Below, one piece after another: positions 33,582 through 39,497 of a stretch of DNA of 39,497 nucleotides. The notes beneath the pieces are model-generated. The model was not told where the DNA came from, searched no databases, and worked only from the letters and a program-made list of their open reading frames with translations. A program made the position numbers and the translations under genes. Source of the DNA: an uncultured Pelagibacteraceae bacterium. GTDB taxonomy: Bacteria; Pseudomonadota; Alphaproteobacteria; Pelagibacterales; Pelagibacteraceae. Location: positions 83,222 through 122,718 of the forward strand of contig CACGZG010000002.1 of NCBI GenBank assembly GCA_902577525.1, written 5' to 3'. Position 1 is the first letter of the stretch, and every line of letters starts with the position of its first letter.

Positions 33582-34609
33582 GGGTTTGGATAAGTTTTTT
33601 GTATTTCATTAATTTCATTTATAACTTCGTCAGATAAATTTATATTTACACTTTCTATGTCAGTTTTCAACTGGTCCATTGTCGTAGCTCCGATAATTAC
33701 ACTTGTCATGAAAGGTTGAAGTTCACAAAATTTTAAACTCATTTGTGTGAAATTTAATCCATGTTTATTTGCTATTTCATTATATTTTTCTATAGCCAAT
33801 TGACCATTTTTTGTTTTATATCTTACAAATTGGTCACCAAATAATTTCATTCTAGAATTTTTTGGTAACTCTCCATTTCTGTACTTTCCAGTCAAATATC
33901 CAAATGCTAAAGGAGAATAGGCTAATAAACCACTTTCCTCTCTTATAGAAACCTCTGCAAGACCAACTTCATATGTTCTATTTAGAAGACTATATGGGTT
34001 TTGCACTGACATCATTCTCGGAAGATTTTTTAATTTTGATAACTCTAAAAATTTAGAAAGACCCCAAGCAGTTTCATTAGAGAGTCCTATATATCTTATT
34101 TTGCCACTTTTTATAATTTTATTAAGAGAATTAAGAATGTCCTCAAATTTATTCCAATCATTTTCATCTTTGTGTTGATATCCAAGTCTCCCAAAAAAAT
34201 TACTCTTTCTTTCAGGCCAGTGAAGTTGATAAAGATCAATGTAATCGGTCTTTAACCTTTTTAGACTTCCATTTACTGCTTCATTTAAATTTTTTTCATC
34301 ATATTGATTTCCTCCTCCTCGAATCCAATCAAGGCCAGGCCCTGCAACTTTTGTTGCAAGAATTACCTCACTTCTTTTTTTTGTTTTTTCAAACCAATTT
34401 CCAATTATTTCCTCTGTTTTACCGTAAGTTTTTTGCTTAGGTGGAATTGCATAAAGTTCCGCTGTATCCCAAAAATTTACACCATTAGTTAAAGCGTAAT
34501 TCATTTGCTCAAATCCTTCTTCCTGAGTATTTTGCTCACCCCAAGTCATTGTACCGAGACAAATTGTACTAACATCAATATCTGTGTTTCCTAACTTTTT
34601 GTAATTCAT
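33572..34609 (-). CDS. Aldo/keto reductase (Tas-like)
   Basis: 345 residues, NADPH-dependent (beta/alpha)8 reductase. YKKLGNTDIDVSTICLGTMTWG opens the barrel; FWDTAELYAIPP contains the catalytic Asp and Tyr; VILATKVAGPG the Lys; YQLHWPER the His. The NADP site is near SLLNRTYEVGL and VIIGATTMDQL. Length and the GTMTWGEQNT segment fit the Tas/YajO-like group. The substrate is unknown. It is the first gene of the run through IalB and argG and is divergent from the BI-1 gene. Confidence 0.94.
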   Translation of the reverse strand: MNYKKLGNTDIDVSTICLGTMTWGEQNTQEEGFEQMNYALTNGVNFWDTAELYAIPPKQKTYGKTEEIIGNWFEKTKKRSEVILATKVAGPGLDWIRGGGNQYDEKNLNEAVNGSLKRLKTDYIDLYQLHWPERKSNFFGRLGYQHKDENDWNKFEDILNSLNKIIKSGKIRYIGLSNETAWGLSKFLELSKLKNLPRMMSVQNPYSLLNRTYEVGLAEVSIREESGLLAYSPLAFGYLTGKYRNGELPKNSRMKLFGDQFVRYKTKNGQLAIEKYNEIANKHGLNFTQMSLKFCELQPFMTSVIIGATTMDQLKTDIESVNINLSDEVINEINEIQKTYPNPCP

Positions 34610-34691
34610 ATAGGTTTTTTTAGTTTAATATTTATTATTCTTATTTAAGGCATCTTGAATAATTAGTAAAAGACTATATATATCGTCTATT
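34610..34691. promoter_or_regulatory. Divergent intergenic region, AKR / BI-1
   Basis: 82 nt. On the plus strand TTGAAT (34655-34660), a 16-nt spacer and TATATA (34677-34682) make a good sigma-70-type promoter. It would place the transcript start almost at ATG 34692, so the BI-1 message may be leaderless. AGAC/GTCT flanks the TATA run as a short inverted repeat (34671-34674 / 34684-34687). No clear minus-strand promoter is picked out. Confidence 0.4.
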
Positions 34692-35456
34692 ATGAAATTT
34701 GATAAAAAAGGAATCCTTGGAAGAGCTAAAGCAGCAGCTCAAGAAACTGCTGTCGTAACCGATGAAGGTCTAAGAGCCTACATGCTAAAAGTTTATAACT
34801 ATATGGCAACGGGGATATTGTTAACTGGTATTATTGCATTGATTACTTTCAAGATGTCAGTCGTAACTAATGATAATGGAGCGATCATTGGTTTAACAGA
34901 AGTTGGAAACGCCATTTACATGTCAGGATTAAAATGGTTAGTTATGTTAGCACCTTTGGGTATTGTTTTTTATATGAGTTTTGGAATTAATAAAATGAGT
35001 GCATCTAAAGCTCAAACTACATTTTGGATTTTTGCAGCTTTAATGGGGTTATCGTTGTCATCAATTTTATTAGTATACACTGGTATGAGTGTTACAAGAG
35101 TTTTCTTTATTACTTCGGCAACTTTTGGTGCAATGAGTATTTATGGTTACACCACGAAAAGAGATTTAACTAAATTAGGATCTTTTTTAATGATGGGCCT
35201 TATTGGAATTATCATTGCCTCTATAGTGAATATTTTTATGAAGTCTTCTATGATGTATTTTGTTATTTCAATTTTAGGTGTTTTGATATTTGTTGGGTTA
35301 ACAGCTTACGATACTCAAAAAATTAAAAATATGTATTCTGCTTCTGATACTGGTGAATTAATTGGTAAAAAAGCTGTTATGGGAGCATTAACTTTATACT
35401 TAGATTTCATTAATTTGTTTATTATGCTTTTAAGACTTTTCGGTCAAAGAAGATAA
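34692..35456 (+). CDS. Bax inhibitor-1/YccA family membrane protein
   Basis: 254 residues with seven hydrophobic segments after a soluble start. LRAYMLKVYNYMATGILLTGI is the alphaproteobacterial BI-1 opening, SLSSILLVYTGMSVTRVFFITSATFGAMSIYGYTTKRDLTKLGSFLMMGLIG is summarised by its FGAMSIYGYTTKRDL core, and LTAYDTQKIK carries the conserved Asp of the pH/calcium site. Family members are proton-sensitive Ca2+ leak channels or protease-linked proteins (YccA-FtsH). Its stop is 2 nt from that of DUF2794. Confidence 0.95.
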   Translation: MKFDKKGILGRAKAAAQETAVVTDEGLRAYMLKVYNYMATGILLTGIIALITFKMSVVTNDNGAIIGLTEVGNAIYMSGLKWLVMLAPLGIVFYMSFGINKMSASKAQTTFWIFAALMGLSLSSILLVYTGMSVTRVFFITSATFGAMSIYGYTTKRDLTKLGSFLMMGLIGIIIASIVNIFMKSSMMYFVISILGVLIFVGLTAYDTQKIKNMYSASDTGELIGKKAVMGALTLYLDFINLFIMLLRLFGQRR

Positions 35457-35458
35457 TT

Positions 35459-35803
35459 TTATTTTTGAAGTTTTTTCCAATTAGTATTTCTTAACAAAAG
35501 ATTTAAATCAAAGGAATTTTTTAATATTTTTCCGTTAATATCAGTTATTGAATACTTAAGGTTTTTATTTTTCGGTCTAAAATTTTTACATATTCTATAA
35601 AGTGCATTTTCTGCAGTATTTTTAAAAACGCTAAAGCCAACTTGTTTACTTGATATGCTCAGACCATAATCTTTCCATGAACCCTCTGAAACCATCTTAG
35701 CATATAAATCTAAAATAATTTTAAGTTCATCTTTCTCAAAAAAATGTTTATCCTCGATTTGTTTATCAATATTATTTATTACTAACTTTAAATTTCTATT
35801 CAT
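35459..35803 (-). CDS. DUF2794 family protein
   Basis: 114-residue soluble protein of a family known mainly from alphaproteobacteria. FEKDELKIILDLYAKMVSEG, WKDYGLSISSKQVGFSVFKN and ALYRICKNFRP follow the family's F-x-R-x-E-L...W-R-D-Y...F-S-V-F-R...L-Y-R-I core closely. Function unknown. The start overlaps the yciB end by 8 nt, so the two are co-expressed. AT-rich codon use as in neighbours. Confidence 0.9.
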   Translation of the reverse strand: MNRNLKLVINNIDKQIEDKHFFEKDELKIILDLYAKMVSEGSWKDYGLSISSKQVGFSVFKNTAENALYRICKNFRPKNKNLKYSITDINGKILKNSFDLNLLLRNTNWKKLQK

Positions 35804-36347
35804 TTGTTTTATATTTATTAATTAAGCCTATCTGAAAAGCCGTAAATATAAAAGTTATAGGTAATAAACCCCATACTTTAAAATTTACCCAAAATTCCTC
35901 TGTTTGTGTTCTCCAAACCAATTCATTTAATATTGCCAATCCAAAGAAAAAAAATATCCATCTTTTATTAAGAATTTCCCATCCTTGGTCTGTTAATGAA
36001 ATTGATTTACCCATAAGTTTTTTTAAAACAGGTTCTTTTGTAAAATATCTGCCGAAAATAAGACCTAAACCAAATAAAATATTTATTATTGTAGGTTTGA
36101 TATAAATAAATACTGGATTATTAAAATAAATTGTTAATCCCCCAAATAAGGTAATTAATATTCCACTTATTAAAGGAACTTTTGGAATTTTTTTTTCTAA
36201 AAACCACATTATTCCTAATGCTATTAATGTCGCAACAATAAAAGGTGGAATAGCTACTTTTAAATCCTTTCCACTATCGTAGTAGTAGTAAAAAAAAATT
36301 ATTAATGGCCCAAAATCAGTAAGAAACTTTAAAAAAGATTTATTCAC
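35796..36347 (-). CDS. yciB: YciB-type inner membrane-spanning protein (septation protein A)
   Basis: 183 residues with about five hydrophobic helices. FLKFLTDFGPLIIFFYYYY is the family opening, followed by GLIFGRYFTKEPVLKKLMGKSISLTDQGWEILNKRW and LNELVWRTQTEEFWVNFKVWG, quoted here only as landmarks around residues 98-155. YciB proteins are implicated in envelope synthesis and septation. The start is GTG at 36347 (no ATG fits the conserved N-terminus). It is divergent from hspQ over 88 nt and overlaps DUF2794 by 8 nt. Confidence 0.93.
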   Translation of the reverse strand: MNKSFLKFLTDFGPLIIFFYYYYDSGKDLKVAIPPFIVATLIALGIMWFLEKKIPKVPLISGILITLFGGLTIYFNNPVFIYIKPTIINILFGLGLIFGRYFTKEPVLKKLMGKSISLTDQGWEILNKRWIFFFFGLAILNELVWRTQTEEFWVNFKVWGLLPITFIFTAFQIGLINKYKTNE

Positions 36348-36435
36348 TTTAAGATATTAACATAAAATATTATTTATCCAAAAATTTAAAATTTTTGTTA
36401 TTGATTTTTGTTTTTAAATACCCATACTAAAGTTA
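36348..36435. promoter_or_regulatory. Divergent intergenic region, yciB / hspQ
   Basis: 88 nt. It contains a 19-nt perfect palindrome of A/T with end C/G, CAAAAATTT-A-AAATTTTTG (36379-36397). TATTGA and TAAATA stretches could serve as -10 elements for hspQ. The palindrome is compatible with an operator, but its A/T-only core makes chance likely. No heat-shock (sigma-32-like) consensus was recognised upstream of hspQ. Confidence 0.3.
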
Positions 36436-36756
36436 ATGGCAATTCAAAAAGCTAAATTTTCAATCGGTGATATTGTAAAACATAAACACTTTGAATTTAG
36501 AGGTGTAATTTATGATGTTGATTTTGAGTTTAATAATTCAGAAGAGTGGTATCAATCTATCCCTAAAAATGTAAGGCCAAGAAAAGATCAACCGTTTTAT
36601 CATTTATTAGCAGAAAACGATGAAATCACATATGAAGCTTATGTATCAGAACAAAATCTATTATTTGATGATTCTGATGAGCCAATTAAGCATCCCTTGA
36701 TAGAGGAAATATTTTCAGGGAAAAAAGGGTCGAGCTATTTTAAACAATCTAACTAA
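36436..36756 (+). CDS. hspQ: HspQ heat shock / hemimethylated-DNA-binding-like protein
   Basis: 106 residues matching the whole YccV/HspQ domain. KFSIGDIVKHKHFEFRGVIYDVDFEF opens the beta barrel, PFYHLLAEND and YEAYVSEQNLL follow, and the tail IKHPLIEEIFSGKK fits the family C-terminus. In enterobacteria HspQ is a specificity-enhancing factor for Lon and promotes turnover of DnaA. That role here is by homology; a LON-domain protein, but not Lon itself, is in the window. Starts at ATG 36436. Confidence 0.93.
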   Translation: MAIQKAKFSIGDIVKHKHFEFRGVIYDVDFEFNNSEEWYQSIPKNVRPRKDQPFYHLLAENDEITYEAYVSEQNLLFDDSDEPIKHPLIEEIFSGKKGSSYFKQSN

Positions 36757-36936
36757 AATATCACTTTTTTAACACATTTAGCTCAAATCTTAGACACACG
36801 ATATTGTTAAATATTACTACACTGATCAGGGATGTAAAATATTTACCCTTCGTTATTATCTCCCTCTGCATTCTTGATCAGTTAATTTTTCACATTAAAC
36901 TTCTAAAATAAATTATTATTATATAAATAATTTTAT
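36757..36936 (+). promoter_or_regulatory. ccm leader region
   Basis: 180 nt between hspQ and ccmC, the longest gap in the window. A weak promoter TTAGAC (36790-36795), 16 nt, TATTAC (36812-36817) would start transcription near 36821-36825. This is the left foot of the stem-loop described separately at 36821-36882. The remaining 54 nt before ccmC are an AT-rich tract ending TTTTAT, with no clear Shine-Dalgarno. Confidence 0.4.
36821..36882 (+). ncRNA. Candidate structured RNA: 15-bp stem with pyrimidine-rich loop
   Basis: ACTGATCAGGGATGT (36821-36835) pairs along its full length with GCATTCTTGATCAGT (36868-36882): 12 Watson-Crick and 3 G-U pairs, closing a 32-nt loop. The three wobble pairs are G-U only if the plus strand is transcribed, which sets the sense. 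The loop ends with TCTCCCTCT (36859-36867), an anti-Shine-Dalgarno-like run. TAATTTTT follows the stem, so it could end a small RNA or act in the ccm leader. No known RNA family was recognised. Confidence 0.5.
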
Positions 36937-37644
36937 ATGTTTAAATTTTTCGAACCAAATAAGATCTTTTCAATTACTTCAAGAGCACCAAAATACGTTA
37001 TAATTTTATTTATTGTTGTTTTAACTATTGGTTTAATTGAGTCGTTAATTCTTTCACCTGAAGATTATAAACAAAGTCATTCAGTAAGGATAATGTATGT
37101 TCATGTACCCGCTGCATGGATTTCACTTGGTATTTTTTCAGGTATTACTCTTTTATCAATCCTAGGATATATATTTAAAATTAAAAATTTTTTTTTAATC
37201 TCTAAAAGCCTTGCACCCTCTGGATTTATTTTTAATTTAATTGCACTAGTAACAGGTTCTATTTGGGGAAAACCTACCTGGGGAACTTGGTGGGCGTGGG
37301 ATGCAAGAATTACATCTATGTTAATCTTAGCATTATTTTATTTTCTCTATCTACTTGCTTGGAGAATTTATGACAACAAAGATCAGGTTTATAAGATAAC
37401 TTCTATAATAACAATTTTAGGTATCATTAATGTTCCAATAACAAAATACTCTGTTGATTGGTGGAATACACTTCATCAACCAGCTTCAATAAATATTTTG
37501 TCTAAATCATCAATTCATTCCTCAATGTTGTTTCCCCTATTAATAATGACTGCGGCATTTGCTCTATTTTCTCTGTTAATTTTTTTAATGAAATATAATA
37601 CAGAACTGATAAAGATAAAAAATAAAGGTTTAGATAGACTATGA
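36937..37644 (+). CDS. ccmC: CcmC, haem handling protein for cytochrome c maturation
   Basis: 235 residues with six membrane helices. CcmC presents haem to CcmE in the periplasm. MYVHVPAAWIS supplies the first axial His (residue 56), TWGTWWAWDARITSM is the tryptophan-rich WWD haem motif, and TLHQPASI the second His. Length fits the family. It overlaps ccmD by 4 nt (ATGA at 37641-37644), starting the run ccmC-D-E-F. ccmA and ccmB are not in the window. Confidence 0.97.
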   Translation: MFKFFEPNKIFSITSRAPKYVIILFIVVLTIGLIESLILSPEDYKQSHSVRIMYVHVPAAWISLGIFSGITLLSILGYIFKIKNFFLISKSLAPSGFIFNLIALVTGSIWGKPTWGTWWAWDARITSMLILALFYFLYLLAWRIYDNKDQVYKITSIITILGIINVPITKYSVDWWNTLHQPASINILSKSSIHSSMLFPLLIMTAAFALFSLLIFLMKYNTELIKIKNKGLDRL

Positions 37645-37868
37645 CAAATGAATTATTATTGATGGATGGATATGGAATTTATGTTTGGTCTGCATTTATT
37701 TTTACTTTATTAAGTTTCTTATCACTTTATGTAATAGTTAAAATTCAGCATACAAAAGAGAAGAAAAAATTTATTGCTAAGTTTGGAACTTTAAATTTGG
37801 AGAAGGCATCTTTTGCAAAATCACAAAGTGCTATCAAAGAGATTTTATCTAACTCATCATATATTTAA
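37641..37868 (+). CDS. ccmD: CcmD, small haem exporter subunit
   Basis: 75 residues with one membrane helix (about 14-35). GYGIYVWSAFIFTLLSF is the typical CcmD core. A basic segment follows (HTKEKKKFIAKFG) on the cytoplasmic side. It stabilises the CcmABC-CcmE complex. The C-terminal ~30 residues are longer than in E. coli CcmD (69) and not conserved as far as I can tell. Position between ccmC and ccmE makes the call firm. Confidence 0.9.
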   Translation: MTNELLLMDGYGIYVWSAFIFTLLSFLSLYVIVKIQHTKEKKKFIAKFGTLNLEKASFAKSQSAIKEILSNSSYI

Positions 37869-37878
37869 ACTTTAAACC

Positions 37879-38298
37879 ATGTATGGTCGAAAAGTTAAAT
37901 TAAGATTTATTTTTATACTATCAATTTTAGCTATAATTGGATTATCTGTTTATCTTATTTTAAAATCTTTAGAAGAAAATGTAGTCTATTTTCAGTCTCC
38001 TTCCGAAATTAAAAATGTTGCTGAATTTGATAAAAAAAAAATAAGAGTTGGTGGTATGGTTAAAAAAAATTCCGTATCAATGAATAGTAATGAGATTAGT
38101 TTTATTATTACAGATTTTAAAAATGAGATTAATGTTATTTATACTGGAGCAGTACCAAATCTTTTTGAAGAAGGAAAAGGTGTAGTAGCAGAAGGTTTTG
38201 TTAAAGATAGAAATTTTTTTTTAGCATCTAAAATTTTAGCAAAACACGATGAAAATTATATGCCCCCAGAAGTAAAAGCAGCATTAAAGGAGAAATAA
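37879..38298 (+). CDS. ccmE: CcmE, periplasmic haem chaperone
   Basis: 139 residues. An N-terminal anchor ([21 protein letters not shown]) leads to an OB-fold beta domain. [22 protein letters not shown] and [21 protein letters not shown] are diagnostic. [13 protein letters not shown] near residues 120-132 holds the His that binds haem covalently, followed by the conserved Tyr. It lies 10 nt after ccmD and 3 nt before the TTG start of ccmF. Confidence 0.97.
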   Translation: MYGRKVKLRFIFILSILAIIGLSVYLILKSLEENVVYFQSPSEIKNVAEFDKKKIRVGGMVKKNSVSMNSNEISFIITDFKNEINVIYTGAVPNLFEEGKGVVAEGFVKDRNFFLASKILAKHDENYMPPEVKAALKEK

Positions 38299-38301
38299 AT
38301 T

Positions 38302-39497
38302 TTGTCCAGTTTAATAGGATTTTATTCATTAGTTTTAAGTTCTATCTTATCTTTTTTAATAACTTTTTTTTCTATTAAAAATTTTAAAAATTATAAAATA
38401 TTTGATAAAAAAATTATTTTTTTTAGCTTAATCCAATTTTTTTTGGTCTCTTTAAGTTTTTTAAGTTTAATAGTTTCTTTTGTGAATTCTGATTTTAGTA
38501 ATGAGACTGTTTTTAATCATTCTCACACTACAAAACCTTTATTTTATAAAATCTCTGGAACCTGGGGGAACCACGAAGGTAGTTTATTACTTTGGTTATT
38601 GGTATTAACATTATTTAATTTTTTATTTATAATTAATTCTCGTAAGCAACCAGTTCAATACAGAATATTAACTTTATTATTTCAACAATTGATAATTATT
38701 GGTTTTTTTGTTTTTGTGATAAAAACTTCAAGTCCATTTAATTATATATTTCCAATTCCAGATGAGGGATTAGGTTTAAATCCAATATTACAAGATCCAG
38801 CTTTAGCAGTTCATCCACCAATTTTATATTTAGGATATGTAGGTTCCTCAATAATTTTTTCTTCAGCACTTTCTGCTATGTGCTTAAATTATATCAATAA
38901 AGAATGGGCTTCTCATATCAAACAATGGGTTTTAATTTCTTGGATTTTCTTAACCCTAGGAATTTTGCTGGGATCTATTTGGGCATACTACGAACTTGGT
39001 TGGGGTGGATTTTGGTTTTGGGATCCAGTTGAAAATGTTTCCCTTATGCCATGGCTTGCTTTGACTACATTGATACATTGTGTGCTCGCTTTAGAAAAAA
39101 GATTAATTTTAACTTCTTGGGTAGTTATTTTATCAATTTCCACTTTTACATTAAGCATGTGTGGCACTTTTTTAGTTAGATCAGGAATTTTGAATTCAGT
39201 GCATACATTTGCAAATGATCCTGAAAGAGGTTTGTTTATTTTAATTTTCCTGTTTACATTAATTTTTTTATCATTATTCGTTTTTTTCTTTTTTCACAGA
39301 GAAAATCAAAAAATTAACAGTTCTCTATTTTTTATTAGTAAAGAAACATCAATTATAATTAATAATTGGTTTATGATGTATTTTCTTTCTGTAGTTTTAA
39401 TTGGTACAATATATCCTATATTTTTAGATGTAATTTCATCCGAAAAAATTTCTGTTGGGCCACCCTTTTATAATAAATTAATTATTCCTTTTTTAAT
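38302..39497 (+). CDS. ccmF: CcmF, haem lyase subunit, N-terminal part
   Basis: Open frame of 398 codons running off the window end; the usual protein is about 640-660 residues, so the C-terminal part is missing. A TTG start at 38302 (LSSLIGFYSLVL) is inferred because no ATG lies between the ccmE stop and the first membrane helix; ATT just before it is a less likely alternative. HPPILYLGYVG near residue 171 and the WWD motif GWGGFWFWDPVENVS near 233-247 are diagnostic. Several membrane helices are visible. It ligates haem from CcmE to apocytochrome c. Confidence 0.95.
   Translation, partial: MSSLIGFYSLVLSSILSFLITFFSIKNFKNYKIFDKKIIFFSLIQFFLVSLSFLSLIVSFVNSDFSNETVFNHSHTTKPLFYKISGTWGNHEGSLLLWLLVLTLFNFLFIINSRKQPVQYRILTLLFQQLIIIGFFVFVIKTSSPFNYIFPIPDEGLGLNPILQDPALAVHPPILYLGYVGSSIIFSSALSAMCLNYINKEWASHIKQWVLISWIFLTLGILLGSIWAYYELGWGGFWFWDPVENVSLMPWLALTTLIHCVLALEKRLILTSWVVILSISTFTLSMCGTFLVRSGILNSVHTFANDPERGLFILIFLFTLIFLSLFVFFFFHRENQKINSSLFFISKETSIIINNWFMMYFLSVVLIGTIYPIFLDVISSEKISVGPPFYNKLIIPFL

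Noticed and set aside
36379..36397. Perfect palindrome CAAAAATTT-A-AAATTTTTG upstream of hspQ as terminator or operator
   Set aside because: Loop too small for a stable hairpin and almost pure A/T; chance is likely at this base composition. Mentioned only within the intergenic entry.
1..39497. CRISPR arrays, insertion sequences, prophage or integrase genes
   Set aside because: No spaced direct repeats, transposase motifs, terminal inverted repeats or phage structural genes were seen; tRNA-Gly has no repeat of its 3' end suggesting an attachment site.

Overview
The window is AT-rich, single-copy chromosomal DNA with almost no intergenic space. Gene content, the many 1-4 nt start/stop overlaps, lysine- and isoleucine-rich proteins and alphaproteobacterial families (IalB, DUF2794, heparinase II/III next to purH, CcmC-D-E-F) point to a streamlined marine alphaproteobacterium of the SAR11/Pelagibacterales type. 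This placement rests on family recognition and base composition; no search was run. I see no insertion sequence, prophage, CRISPR array or integron.

Layout. 1-2918 (+): end of a histidine operon (hisH partial, hisA, hisF, hisE) continuing into a HIT hydrolase and a GNAT acetyltransferase. 2920-5594 (-): ftsK-lolA. 5626-6699 (+): a divergent UbiH-like monooxygenase. 6702-7343 (-): LON substrate-binding-domain protein. 7521-7937 (+): tRNA-Gly(GCC) followed 6 nt later by a pterin carbinolamine dehydratase. 7940-12137 (-): a YggT-like protein, rpe, heparinase II/III-like protein and purH. 12205-17113: an acetate-use block with a sodium:solute symporter and its DUF4212 small subunit (-), an unrecognised gene (+) and acs (-). 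17116-18620 (-): EVE-domain protein and tsaD. 18677-23031 (+): hemC, hemD, mscS, yggT, folD and two small membrane proteins.

23028-30978 is the most accessory-looking part. It has a metallo-beta-lactamase-fold protein, a PQQ-type sugar dehydrogenase and an SDR (-). Divergent from these are an FeS-BCP-type photolyase, a 42-residue DUF2256 zinc-ribbon gene overlapping genes on both sides, a secreted VCBS/ASPIC-UnbV protein, a cysteine-rich exported protein and a small membrane protein (+). A second photolyase-family gene (-) has its FAD-binding part first and a Rossmann-like part last. 30985-34609 (-): PsiE-like protein, membrane protein, argG, IalB and an aldo/keto reductase. 34692-36756: Bax-inhibitor-1 protein (+), DUF2794 and YciB (-), HspQ (+). 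36937-39497 (+): cytochrome c maturation genes ccmC, ccmD, ccmE and a ccmF cut by the window end.

The strongest leads are four. The second photolyase looks circularly permuted. A 15-bp stem-loop with a pyrimidine-rich loop lies upstream of ccmC. The acetyl-CoA synthetase carries a Lys/Arg-rich tail of about 46 residues. All seven convergent gene pairs meet within -4 to +2 nt, leaving no room for terminators. Several starts were moved from the longest possible frame to a better-supported ATG, GTG or TTG, as noted per gene.
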